From Diphasiastrum complanatum (Eukaryota; Streptophyta; Lycopodiopsida; Lycopodiales; Lycopodiaceae), in assembly GCA_029204225.1 (NCBI GenBank), contig CM055104.1, forward strand, positions 52,010,294-52,074,293: 64,000 nt of DNA. The letters are read 5' to 3'. Within the stretch, counting starts at the first letter, position 1; every line of letters begins with the position of its first letter. Under the pieces are notes generated by a model. That model was given only the letters and a program-made list of their open reading frames with translations, was not told where the DNA came from and did not search any database. Shown piece after piece: positions 52,968-64,000 of the stretch. A program made the position numbers and the translations under genes.

Positions 52968-53462
52968 TATAAAGTCCTCACAACAGGATTCTAGTCTAAG
53001 CATACCATACAAAGCAACAACACATGGGAACCGGTGGTAGTTAAACCAACCCAACCAATCCTAGGTCGTTTGAATCTAGCCCCCAAGCTATGGATCAATC
53101 ATAGTCATGGAAAGAGGAGTCATACCAGCAACATGTAGCTACTCATCACAAATCAAGCATACACTAGTGAGAGCCCAGCAGGTATACTTATATCCTCCAA
53201 GGCCCATGCACCACTAGTAGTGCACTGTGACACCTCACTGAACACCTCTACAGCCTATCTGGGCCATGTCATCCAGTTCCCTAATGACTCACTGATAGAC
53301 CCATACCAACTCCACCACCATGTGTTTAGGCCTACAACCATTAATTATGACCATGTACACATAAGGGCCCCAATTCCCTTATAGTCACAATTAACTTACG
53401 GGTTGTTGGTCTACCGGTCCCTAGCGTGGACACGCTACCTGAGACCAGTCATGGGCATGACA
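52968..53462 (-). repeat. 3' LTR of the GAATT-flanked Gypsy
   Basis: On the minus strand it starts TGTCATGCCCATGACTGG and ends CTTTATA, where the expected terminal CA appears mutated to TA. Similar to 55,226-55,698, with an extra 20-30 bases near 53,395-53,430. Confidence 0.95.
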
Positions 53463-53479
53463 CTCTTCCCCCCTTATTC

Positions 53480-53971
53480 AAGTTCTGTCCTCAAAACTTA
53501 AAACTGGAAAAGTTTATCCTTAAGCTTCCTTCCTATTCCCAGAAATCGTCATCGTCTATACATCCCCTCCATCGAACCAGATGCTCGGTAACTATACGAT
53601 TTCTCAATCGTTGTATCCAAGATCTTTTCAGGTTCAAGATGAGATACACCCGATGATTCATCCAACAGGTCCAACTGATCTCCAAATCCAAGATGCTCTC
53701 CTTCACATAGACTCTTTTTGAGACGACTAACGTGAAATATGGGATGCACTTGCGATCCATCCGGGAGTTCCAATTGGTACGTTAAGGATTCGATCTTTTT
53801 CAAGATGTTAGATGGTCCTCTATATCTAGGGGACAACTTATAATGCTTGTCGATACGCATTACACTTGGAAATCTCTCGGTGATCTTTTCATATCTTGAG
53901 AAAAGGGGGCCACCTACCCCCCCTTCCCTCCACTCCTTGGGCTGCCACCACTCGGGCTTCATGGCCTTCAC
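53480..53971 (-). pseudogene. Gypsy integrase C-terminal fragment
   Basis: The frame from 53,971 has [31 protein letters not shown] and L-E-P-E-K-I-L-D. This is the conserved tail of Gypsy integrases just before the chromodomain position. There is no catalytic core. The first codons run into low-complexity sequence near 53,910-54,040, showing that the rest of pol was deleted. A chromodomain-like end is not clear after the stop near 53,549. Confidence 0.85.
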
Positions 53972-54016
53972 GCTCCCTCATCGGGCCTCCAAGACCCCGT
54001 TCAACAGAATGAACTG

Positions 54017-55211
<1,195 letters not shown>

Positions 55212-55225
55212 GGCTCTGATACCAA
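55212..55225 (-). promoter_or_regulatory. Primer-binding site of the GAATT-flanked Gypsy
   Basis: Minus strand TTGGTATCAGAGCC directly adjoining the LTR end at 55,226. Confidence 0.9.
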
Positions 55226-55698
55226 TATAAAGTCCTCACAACAGGATTCTAGTCTAAGCATATCATACAAAGCAACAACACATGGGAACCGGTGGAGGTT
55301 AAACCAACCCAACCAATCCTAGATCGTACGGATCTAGCCCCCAAGCTATGGATCAATCAGAGTCATGGATAGAGGAGTCACACCATCAACATGTAGCTAC
55401 TAATCACAAATCAAGCATACACTAGTGAGAGCCCAATAGGTATACTTATACCCTCCAAGGCCCATGCACCACTAGTAGTGCACTGTGACACCTCACTGAA
55501 CACCTCTGCAGCCTATCTGGGCCACGTCATCCAGTTCCCTAATGACTCACTGATTGACCCATACCAACTCCACCACCATGTGTTTAGGCCTACAACCATT
55601 AATTATGACCATGTACACATAAGGGCCCCAATTTCCTTATAGTCACAATTAACTCCCTACCAAGGACATGCTACCCGAGACCAGTCATGGGCAAGATA
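55226..55698 (-). repeat. 5' LTR of the GAATT-flanked Gypsy
   Basis: Paired with 52,968-53,462. It shares with the LTR at 59,502 a block around AACCAATCCTAGATC and ATCTAGCCCCCAAGC, so the two LTR families are related. Confidence 0.95.
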
Positions 55699-55703
55699 GA
55701 ATT

Positions 55704-58700
55704 TCTCTTATTCGAAAATTTCCAATTAGGTATCTTACTCTGATACTATCCAAGATTACTTTTAGACCAAATCTTATTTCTATACCACAGTTGGTTCTCT
55801 TTCGAAAACTATGCAACCTACAGATTTTCAAATAGAATTTTATCCCATCACTTCACCCCTCCTTTTAAAGAAATTATAATAAAAGTTAACTGGAAAGATG
55901 ATATATGAAAATATCTAAATCCAAGAAAATTCAATAATAAGTGCTTCTACTAAAGGATTCACTCTATTACAACCAGGACTTTTCCTTCAAATGTTTTCAA
56001 CCTGAGTGACAGTACAATCATTCCATTGAAATCTATTTATGCAACAGAGATATTCTAGATCTAAGAAATTGAAACACTTTAACCTTAGAATTTATCTGAA
56101 TTCCAAGTCCATTCTCACAAGTAGTAATTTATATGACATAACAGCCTTTCAAGAGAATAACTTCATGCTGGAAAGAATTCATATAAACTAGTCTGATGTC
56201 TTATATTTGAGAAATTACTAAGAAGTAAAGAATTCATTAAGAAAGCAAGAAATAGATTTGAGGGCCTCTGATTTTGTAAATAATGAGATACCATAATGGG
56301 ATCTAGATTAAATCTCAAAAATTTTCAAAATACTCCACATTTGATCAAACAGTTTTATTTTTTTGATATCGCGACTAGGTACTAAAACACACCATTGATC
56401 TTCAGATTTTTACAATCCTAGAATTCCCTTTCCAAAATTACTGATGTCCCATACCATCAGCTTTTCCTTCCAAAAAACTCTTGAATGTCTTATCTGATAT
56501 TCTAGAGATCCATTGATCATCTAGTTGTCCTATAATCACTATAGGATATTATCTCTTGCTTCCAACACTAGAGAATCCATTTATTTGGATGACTTGCATG
56601 TCTATCAAATGGATACCACAATCCACACCTGATCTTGTGATCTAAACAGAAGAATTAACATGGTTCAACACTACATTCTGATCCTTACAAATTAATGATA
56701 AGTTTCGAATCCCCATGGATCCAAGAGCATTAACTCTAGGGACAAGCTTCTATCAATTAACAGATCCAATGTAATCCATGTATCAAATTTCTCTTTTAAC
56801 ATCACAATTAAAATCCAAAATTGTGGATAACTCAATGGTCACAAAGATATTAATTATGAATTCAGCTAAATGAATTAAATCCAAGAAATTAATATCCGGT
56901 ATTAAGTAATTATTTACTGGGACAACCAAAATTCTAATTGTAAAATACATTTCTCGATCACACTTACTACCAATAATGTTTACTCTTCTTCCCTCCTTAG
57001 AATTTTTCAGTTCCCTGAAAATCTTTCAGCTAAGGTATATAATGAAGAACTAAAGACATTAGTAAATGTAAAAAATGAATTACTGTAGGAAAAAAATTTG
57101 AAACAGTTTCAGCTCTATCCTATATCTGGGTAGAATTATTGATATACAAACCTGCATAGGATTTTACCTAGAAATGCAATTAGTTTTACTTTTGATCAGT
57201 TTCTATTATTATAATTTTTTCAATAAAATTGGACTGTTTGCTCTTTTCACTTACTGGCTGAAGAATTACTTCATTAAAATTATTTATAATTAATGGGAAA
57301 TAAGATTTGGATTCGGGTATTCCTAGATTGTATTCACTCCATATAGTATTGTTGAATAAAGAATTACCTCCAAATACTATGAACTGTCCACCATTAATTA
57401 TTTAACAAGTATCTCAAAAACTTTGGTTTGTTCAATTTTAATGACCAAAATCATCAAAACCACAATAACCAACTGATCGGTGTTCCACCTATTTGAAAAG
57501 GAGAAAACTGAAAAGAAACACAATTTAACTTCATTTATTGGGAGTACCAATACTCTAGAGTTAATTGGTTTAATTGTATTATACCAAGGAATCAAATTTC
57601 TAAACTGGGTATAAGGCTGAGAACTGTACCACTCCCTTCGTTCCATCAAGATCAGCTTCGAAAAAATTTCCACCAGAAATCGATTAATACTGCTTGATAA
57701 TGGTACTCAAGTTTTACAAATTTTGGACATACATTGCTGAAAGTCGAATGCCAGGTTGATAAGAGCGAATGACATGCAAATTGTCCATGGAGAAAGAAAA
57801 TCCAATTTTCTTCTAACCATCCGGGAAACAATATACAAATATCAAGGTTACACATTGATAAACGAGCACCAAGAAACACAAGCTTCTTTAACAGGGTGCT
57901 AGTAACTTAAAATTTCTGAGTTAATTTAGAGAATCAACTTTTCTAAGTTACCATCGTCAGACCACAATTGATCCTTGGATAACTGTCATGTAACAAGCCA
58001 TGCAATTACCGAATTGTGGATTGTCATCCAGCTCAAATTCAACCTTATAGTAAAAAAAAAACCCATACTACCCCCAAAGGGCCCCTCACGACCTATTTCG
58101 AAATCTAATAGGTTTTTTTTTTTAACAAGGAAGCATTACAAAGGAGATTGCAAGTTTCTACAGCTGCCATCCTCGGGATAGAGGAAACATGCATGATGCC
58201 TTGTTACACAATCGACTGGCAGAACCAAGTTGCAGCCATCACTGATAGCTCACTTATTTCTGTTGTAACATCCTCTGGATTCATTGTTTTACATTAGTTT
58301 AATAACCAAGGTTTCAGCTCGTGGAGAGGAACAAACAGAGTGTTGATCTTCAGCGAGCAATAGAAGTGCAATATTTTTGTACAATGTAGTGACACTCCAG
58401 TTGTTTCAACCTCCAAAGTTCTATTATTCCACCTTCGGCCCTACTCAGATATAAACAACTGATCGATTTCAAACAACTCCCCCAACTTGAAGAATCGTTT
58501 GCAGGACTGGAACCAGCAGTCTGACACACTTTGCATCACTCTTGAGATTCTAACAATCTCTAAATAGACTATTTTCCACACGGTTAAACTTCTGTGATCA
58601 GAGAAATGAGTAGGAAAAGATGGAATAGCATCTCGCAGCTAAAATGAACTCCAACTCCACTACTGTAACAACCAACATGAATCCAACAACTAATCCATGT

Positions 58701-59488
58701 TGTTTACAATCTAGGATTCCTCAATTCTTCATTCCAAAAATTGATCAAAGGTTCAGTTCAGTAGGCTTGATTCAAGTCAGGGCTACATCCTCACTCATTC
58801 ACAGACAAGTAGATTATGGACTACCAAATCCAAGAAAACTATTCCATCAATTACAGACCTGAATTTCGCTTATTTCATAGCATGCAGGTTGTACCGATGC
58901 AAGCAAAAGGTCTTTTAATTTTTTCCAGGGAATAAAAATCTAGAACTGAGGTTGTAAGATTGCTTCATACCAGAGAATTGACAACTTTGCAATTTCATTT
59001 TATAACTTTGGTTAGCATGCTTCACATGAGAATCAAATTTAGAAAGACTTCAACCTCGTACATGCAATGATTTACTTCAAGAAACAACATCTCTAATTGC
59101 TTATACATCCGGATCAATTGCCCTTTAACAATCTATCAATAAACAGATTTAGTTATGCATGAATCAAATCTCCCAAAGCATTATGAATCTTGCAACTATC
59201 AAAACTCTTTATGTTGTGCAAATCCATACAGCAATTTGGTGATTCACACTTGCAAATCATTCTACATGAATTGAAAAGCTCCTCAAGAAAATAGAAAATT
59301 GAGAATGAATCTCAAGACTAATTTTTAACATTTTCATCAAAATTGAATGTGTAGAAGGGCACTCTACCACCAACTTTGAAAAATCACCAAAAAATTGAAA
59401 ATTCCATTCCAACTTTCTTTGAGAAATCTGTTCTCCAATCCAACGTAGAGCTTGCTTCCATCTCATCCCAAAATCGCATCTTAACCGA
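55704..59488. other. Long non-coding interior of a minus-strand LTR element
   Basis: About 3.8 kb, A/T-rich, without any gag or pol motif in either strand. The short frames (for example 57,652-57,879 and 58,644-58,862) have no recognisable content. With 52,100-52,967 it makes a non-coding interior of about 4.5 kb, the size of a large retrotransposon derivative (LARD). The left LTR was not identified. Confidence 0.5.
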
Positions 59489-59501
59489 GCTTTGATACCA
59501 A
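59489..59501 (-). promoter_or_regulatory. Primer-binding site
   Basis: Minus strand TTGGTATCAAAGC adjoining the LTR at 59,502. One base differs from the canonical site. Confidence 0.75.
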
Positions 59502-60023
59502 TGTAAAGATCCTAAAGGATTGCCCCTAAGATGAGGATAGGAGAACACAATAAGAGAGACTATGGAGCCAAACCACCCAACCAATCCTAGATCAAACCAG
59601 ATCTAGCCCCCAAGCCATGCCATTTGAAGCAAGAGGAGAAGAGAGAAACTGGTAACCTAAACCCAATATGTCGACGGAAGAATCCCTACCTCATTATATA
59701 GAGAGTAGAGTCCTGTGCATGAAACCATGCAACCCCCATGCAGGTCAATTATAAATAGATCACATCTCTTCATGCAGTCCTCCTACCTATATCCATCACA
59801 CATACATGCAATACTCCATATGTCTCAATTAGAGTGTATGGGTCCTCTCAAGGTTATTAGTCACAAACTGGCCTTGACATGGAATTAAATGATGGCGTGA
59901 TCAACAATCTTGAATATTGGAGGGCTAGTCTACCATATTAGGACTATTCCAGGTCCTTAACCAAATATGGCCATCAGGTAATAGTGAAGGTAACAACCTT
60001 TGGCAATTGCCAATAGTGTTACA
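59502..60023 (-). repeat. 5' LTR of a large non-coding LTR element
   Basis: 522 bp with TGTAA...TTACA ends. It shares short blocks with the LTRs of the nested Gypsy at 52,968-55,698. It adjoins Athila-like gag sequence on the right, so the element inserted into that copy. Confidence 0.75.
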
Positions 60024-60083
60024 AACTTTGTCAATGAGTTAGTGATTGAATAGAAACAAAAAATATTAAAGTTTTATGAATAG

Positions 60084-61250
60084 TCACCTGAATAATGCAT
60101 CAACACTTTGATTACTCCATTTGTATACAACTTGAAGATTTAGGATGAGCAAGCATGTTGACAGTCTAGAAACATTTGCCCCTTCATATAAAGGAGTTGT
60201 AGCTTCGGTTCTCATGCTTGTTTCATCTTCGGTTCTCATGTCTTCGACATTTTGTTGAGTTGTGAAGTTAGCTTCTTGTCTATAATTGTGTTGTGCATCA
60301 TTTCTATCGATTGGAGTAGTCTCATGTGGTGCAATCCGCAGTAATTCCCTGAGGGGTAAACTAACATGGCTCGCCAGCAGGCTTGTGAGCCTTTCAGTGT
60401 GTGGTTCCTCGGGCTCCACCATGTGGAAAGGTGGTTCATGACGATGCAATCGATCGTTCTGAGTAGTGCGCAATGGTAAACTCGTTTGTGGTCCCCGTTC
60501 GTCATCAGTAGGAGGTTTCATAGGGTTGTCCCTTTCTTGCTCTTTTTCCTCTACTTGTGCTCTCTGTACCCAGTGCCGTATCTTCTGGTACTGTCTCCTT
60601 TCTTTCCTCACATTCGGATATGGCACTGAAGTTGAGGGTTGGTCATCAGTGACCGATGGTGGTGGTGAGGGAGCCACTTCCTTTCTCTGCTGTGCTCGTG
60701 TAACAACTAACACAGAGGCATGGAAATGTTGCCCTTCCGGTGGCATCCCCACTAGAACTGTTGCTCATTGTATTGCAATGAATTTTAATGGTGCGCTAGC
60801 AGTGTCCATAACCGCATTCTCGACAGAAGGATGTATATTGTCCCTTGTAAGGAGATTCAACAATTCTATGTCCTTCGCCACATCCATAGCAGCCGTAATT
60901 TCTTCCACCTTGACGCTGAGTTTGAGCGGCATAGGCCGTAATATATTCATTTATGGCATGATCCATATATGGTTTATCCAGCCCATACCATTGCTGCTGC
61001 TCAGGTTGAGGTGGTACTGACATCTCTAGTTTGGATGCTGTTTAGTTTACGTGGGCCACTTGTTGATTGGTTGGCCTTGGTGGTGCAGGTAAGGCCATGC
61101 GCTGTTGATTATTCGGTGCACCGTACCTCGATCCGCATTTGGTGCCCCTTGATGATATGGATAAGAAGTCTGATAAGGACTCCTCACGATTCTTGTGGAT
61201 CCACCTATATTACCAGGTGGCATGCAAGAATTGTTGACTTGTCCATCCAC
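60084..61250 (-). pseudogene. Athila-like Gag, C-terminal half
   Basis: From right to left: S-P-Y-Q-T-S-Y-P-Y-H-Q-G-A-P-N, then M-S-V-P-P-Q-P-E-Q-Q-Q-W-Y-G-L-D. Next is the zinc finger Y-G-C-Y-G-C-G-E-G-H-R-I-V-E (last Cys changed to Ser), followed by C-R-E-C-G-Y-G-H-C near 60,800. Then a Pro/Arg/Glu-rich linker (60,752-60,084). It matches 13,120-13,760 closely. Frame changes near 60,796 and 60,760 and the lost Cys show decay. Confidence 0.75.
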
Positions 61251-61263
61251 ACCTTTAGAATCA

Positions 61264-61707
61264 CCTAGTGGATGGCTGAAAAGAATGGGAGTTTGTCTAG
61301 ATTTTGGATCATCATTAGCATTGGATGAAGATTTGGTGGATAATGTTGACGAGGTCATAGGTCCGGCCATAGTAAATGATGTTTATCTTGTTGAAGATTT
61401 TCCTTTGGGGTTATTTGAAAATGTGATGGAATCACCCATTGAGAGCCCCTCCAAATCTTTTTCCATTGATACTATGGACCGCCCTCTTGTAGATAGAACA
61501 TGTCATCAGAGACAAATTAGTGCATTAAAGAAAAAGGTTAAAACTTTGCATATTCGTGATTTGAGTGCTACTATTCTGGACCAAATACCTGACACCATAG
61601 GTATTGTCCCACCACACCTATTTGCCATCCAAAAACCATTCAACCGTGTACGATTTGGATGTTTGCCAGAGTCTGTTGCTTTTCCTAGAATAAGTGATAC
61701 ATTTTAA
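61264..61707 (+). pseudogene. N-terminal region upstream of the SET domain
   Basis: An open stretch to 61,707 with C-L-D-F-G-S-S-L-A-L-D-E-D and H-Q-R-Q-I-S-A-L-K-K-K-V-K-T-L-H. The start codon is not certain because the frame opens inside the flanking gag match. No known domain. It may be the natural N-terminal part of the SET protein. Confidence 0.35.
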
Positions 61708-61739
61708 TACTGGAATTAATCTATGAACTCTTTCCTAGC

Positions 61740-62232
61740 TTACGATTTTTAGACGCCGACCTAAGTTTGTATATCCACACTCATGTGGATGTGCCTCCAG
61801 GTAGTTATGTCACACTCATGGTGTATGGAGGCCCCGAGTACAATTGGGGTGATTGGCATGCTTTATGCAGACATTATTGGAGGATGCAAATATATGGTTT
61901 ACATTCAAATGCATGCTCCACAAGAGAAAGGGAAGAGCAAGGTGAGTTGGTGGGACGTGGAAAGTATACATACATTGATGGAAGGCCATTCGAATTTGGA
62001 AATATAGCGGGATATATTAATAGTTCTTATGGTTTTCCTAGTGTAACAAATTGTATTTTTGAAGAGCGTAACAATGGCATGGAAGATTGTTTTACTAGAT
62101 TCGTTAAAGGTACTTATGTGATGGTTTGTGCTTGTTAATCATTGCAAGCTGGAGATGAATTATTCATTAGCTATGACTATAATCGTCCATTGCCATCTAT
62201 TATACAAAATATAATTAACTCTATTTTGTAAA
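61740..62232 (+). pseudogene. SET-domain protein (histone methyltransferase-like), inactive
   Basis: The frame opens near 61,740 with F-L-D-A-D-L-S-L-Y-I-H-T and goes through V-T-L-M-V-Y-G-G-P-E-Y-N-W. The C-terminal SET motifs are clear: F-E-F-G-N-I-A-G-Y-I-N-S-S followed by T-N-C-I-F-E-E, replacing the usual N-H-S-C. Then A-G-D-E-L-F-I-S-Y-D-Y, the G-E-E-L-x-x-x-Y element. A TAA near 62,136 lies between the two, so this copy is broken. The usual N-H-S-C-x-P-N is not intact (I-N-S-S ... T-N-C). SET domains transfer methyl groups to lysines. The domain sits directly upstream of the retropepsin, suggesting capture by a Gypsy element. Confidence 0.6.
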
Positions 62233-62329
62233 TAAATGATGTAAGTTTTTGGCTATGCAATGTCTTTTTGTAATTAAATGGTGTATTGTACAGGCTACAA
62301 AGAAACTAGTAATGAATAGGCGACAATGG

Positions 62330-63173
62330 TAGATGGAGGATTCGATGTCAATTTGATCTCCATTACTTTGTATCAAAAGTGGGGTTTACAGGTATTGAAG
62401 CTAGCAAGATTCGCCATCCATTACAGGTATTAGCAGATCAATCTTGTGTAAAATCGAAGGGTGTGGTTGCCGATATCCTTATAAAAATAGTAGGCATGCA
62501 GTTTGTGATCACCTTTGTAGTAATGGATATACCTGAATCTCCATCTGCATACCGTGTTTTACTGGAAAGACCATGGTTGAGGATTGCGCAAGTAGTACAC
62601 AACTGGGGTACGGGAAAACTCACCTTTGAGAATAGAGAGCAGGCTGTAAAGGTCGATCCAACCACATGGGCGGTGAACCCACTTGCATCCAAGGCTGATG
62701 ACGGATCATCCATGACAGATCACACGATAGATCGCCCGAGGCAAGCCAAGGGTGGTCACTACAATTCAGAGACAGATGTCATGAGATGGATGGATGCATT
62801 AACAACGATTGACTGCCAAGCATGTCAATATGAATCAGATCCTGAAGCCAGCACATCTTCACCCAAGTGCTACACCATGGACACACCAATTACATTTGGA
62901 GTGAATATGATAAATGTAGCATGGCTGTCAGCGAAATCTATTGAGAATCCAATGGACGATGATTTAGTCCCTTGGCAACATGTTCTGACTTACAACAAGG
63001 AGACTGAACTGACTGATGAGCAGGTCCTACAGCAAATGGACCCAGATCGTTATGAAATTAAGAAAGTACCAGCTCAACCGTCGCAAAAATCTGCTATGGC
63101 GAAAGTTTCAAGGATAGATCCACCAAGGGCACTTACGAACAAGAAGAACCAGTTGAAGCAACGCTACAACTAG
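62330..63173 (+). pseudogene. Athila-like retropepsin and Pol linker
   Basis: V-D-G-G-F-D-V-N-L-I-S-I-T-L-Y near 62,325-62,370 is the protease active site region. Then S-K-G-V-V-A-D-I-L, F-V-I-T-F-V-V-M-D-I-P, L-E-R-P-W-L-R and the linker with R-P-R-Q-A-K-G-G-H-Y and C-Y-T-M-D-T-P-I-T-F-G-V-N. It lines up with 14,140-14,960. The frame from 62,379 is open for 264 codons, cleaner than the other copy. Confidence 0.75.
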
Positions 63174-63242
63174 GTGATCTGATGGAGTGATATACCCGAA
63201 GAAGCTATCATTAGAGGAGTTTCAAAATTAAAAAAAAAAAAG

Positions 63243-63599
63243 ACCCTTTGTATAGATACTTTTATTTTTTTTCTCTAGTTTCGACCGTCACCAGGCCAAT
63301 CAAAATGCACAGATTTGAAATCTACGTAACATAGTCCAAATTAACTGAAAAATAAAAATACAATACAAAAAACTTTGAAATTTGTGTCCGGGCAGCATGG
63401 ACTTATCCCATTGGTTTCTTCTTCCTACCCGACACATCCTAATCTATCCGACGTCAAAGTGCATACTCATTATGGCATTTCAGCTCAAGTCTGATCCTTT
63501 TAAGTAAACCTGACAAAAACCATATAATCATGGCATTTTCGTTAATCAGCTCAAGTTCGCACTCAGATCTGAGATATTTTACTCGTTCAATGTAATCTT
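63243..63599. other. Non-coding or unrecognised
   Basis: Between the poly-A tract and the minus-strand gag N-terminus. No frame with recognisable content; it may be decayed gag middle sequence. Confidence 0.3.
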
Positions 63600-63957
63600 G
63601 AACCATTTCTCACTTTTCCATTTTAATTTTACTTAAAAGTAGGAAAGGGTCTTCCATAAACTTCTGAGGTTGTGTGATAAGGGCTCGTTTAATAGTCTCC
63701 CAATCTGTACGTTCAGTTTCATCTGGATTATAGTACCAATCTTGTACTATGCCTGTTAAGGCCATAGGAAAAAGTCTAAGTTTATCTTGGAAAAAAATTT
63801 GGTCATAGACTTCACAAGATTCAAAATAGATTTGAAGAAATCTAACTAAATCTATTAATCTATTATATTTGGGTAGATTTAAATGGGGTGCTCTTCTAAT
63901 AATCATTGGATCGACTTCCTATTGAGCACCTCCAGGAGTACCTCCAGGGTCAGCCAT
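63600..63957 (-). pseudogene. Athila-like Gag, N-terminal part
   Basis: Start at 63,957 (M-A-D-P-G-G-T-P-G-G), one TAG near 63,921, then A-P-H-L-N-L-P-K-Y-N-R-L, F-P-M-A-L-T-G-I-V-Q-D-W-Y-Y and N-P-D-E-T. Then D-P-F-L-L-L-S-K-I-K near 63,630. It parallels the gag at 12,290-12,500. Frame ends near 63,610. Together with 60,084-61,250 it is one gag gene split by the SET-bearing block. Confidence 0.75.
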
Positions 63958-64000
63958 CTTTACAGATTAAATCAAGCAGACAATGAGATTGGATCTAGAT

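Larger units (their letters stand above)
61251..63242 (+). mobile_element. Oppositely oriented segment with SET domain and retropepsin, ending in poly-A
   Basis: This plus-strand block interrupts the minus-strand gag. It holds an unknown frame, a SET-domain pseudogene and the Athila protease-linker. It ends at a run of 13 A's (about 63,229-63,242). The poly-A could mean insertion of a reverse-transcribed transcript, or be chance in an inverted piece of the same element. No clear TSD was found. Confidence 0.45.

Noticed and set aside
60466-61020. 184-codon plus frame
   Set aside because: Antisense to the Athila-like gag zinc-finger region, which has recognisable motifs on the minus strand.

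Overview
The window looks like repeat-dense intergenic DNA from a large nuclear genome of a land plant. The evidence is plant-type Copia, Gypsy (Athila-like) and CACTA/EnSpm elements, LTR primer-binding sites matching initiator tRNA-Met, canonical GT-AG introns and long GA microsatellites. I found no intact host gene, rRNA, tRNA or CRISPR array. Almost every coding stretch is a decayed transposable-element (TE) gene with stops and frameshifts. I cannot name the species. Fern, lycophyte, gymnosperm or another large plant genome all fit.

Layout. 1-3.75 kb: an LTR-retrotransposon remnant with two gag domains in tandem. 4.2-8.5 kb: an unusual module with a divergent histone H3-like pseudogene, a Ulp1/adenain-type cysteine protease pseudogene and a convergent unknown gene; the end of the module recurs at 29.05-30.08 kb. 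8.5-10.7 kb: a minus-strand Copia fragment. 10.7-16.0 kb: an Athila-like Gypsy element on plus. 16.0-17.9 kb: another minus Copia (LTR plus pol). 17.9-21.1 kb: a multi-exon unknown gene fragment and a transposase-like pseudogene of an unfamiliar family. 22,213-26,451: a complete LTR element (target-site duplication, TSD, CCCGT), largely an inverted relative of the 0.4-3.75 kb remnant. 26,743-37,725: a Copia element whose reverse transcriptase (RT) is replaced by captured sequence. It is interrupted by a non-autonomous LTR element (32,084-36,910, TSD ATTGG). 37.7-43.3 kb: a DNA transposon encoding a DDE-like transposase and, divergently, an intron-containing beta-class DNA methyltransferase. 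43.3-46.6 kb: a third Copia, cut at 46,604 by the terminus of a CACTA element (to about 51.6 kb). 51.6-60.0 kb: a large non-coding LTR element on minus (LTR 59,502-60,023) with a compact Gypsy nested inside it (52,968-55,698, TSD GAATT). 60.0-64.0 kb: an Athila-like gag on minus, interrupted by an oppositely oriented segment with a SET-domain pseudogene and a retropepsin.

The most interesting content is chromatin-related cargo in mobile DNA. The transposon at 38-43 kb pairs a transposase (with a C-terminal chromatin-reader-like domain) with an adenine-N6/cytosine-N4 type methyltransferase. The 4.5-6.6 kb module pairs an H3-like protein with a SUMO-protease-like enzyme. A Gypsy derivative at 61-63 kb carries a SET domain. 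All three are decayed here, so intact relatives elsewhere would be needed to show function.

Coordinates for LTRs with TSDs are exact by eye. Boundaries of decayed genes and of the DNA transposons are approximate. Family names rest on motif recognition only; no database search was run.
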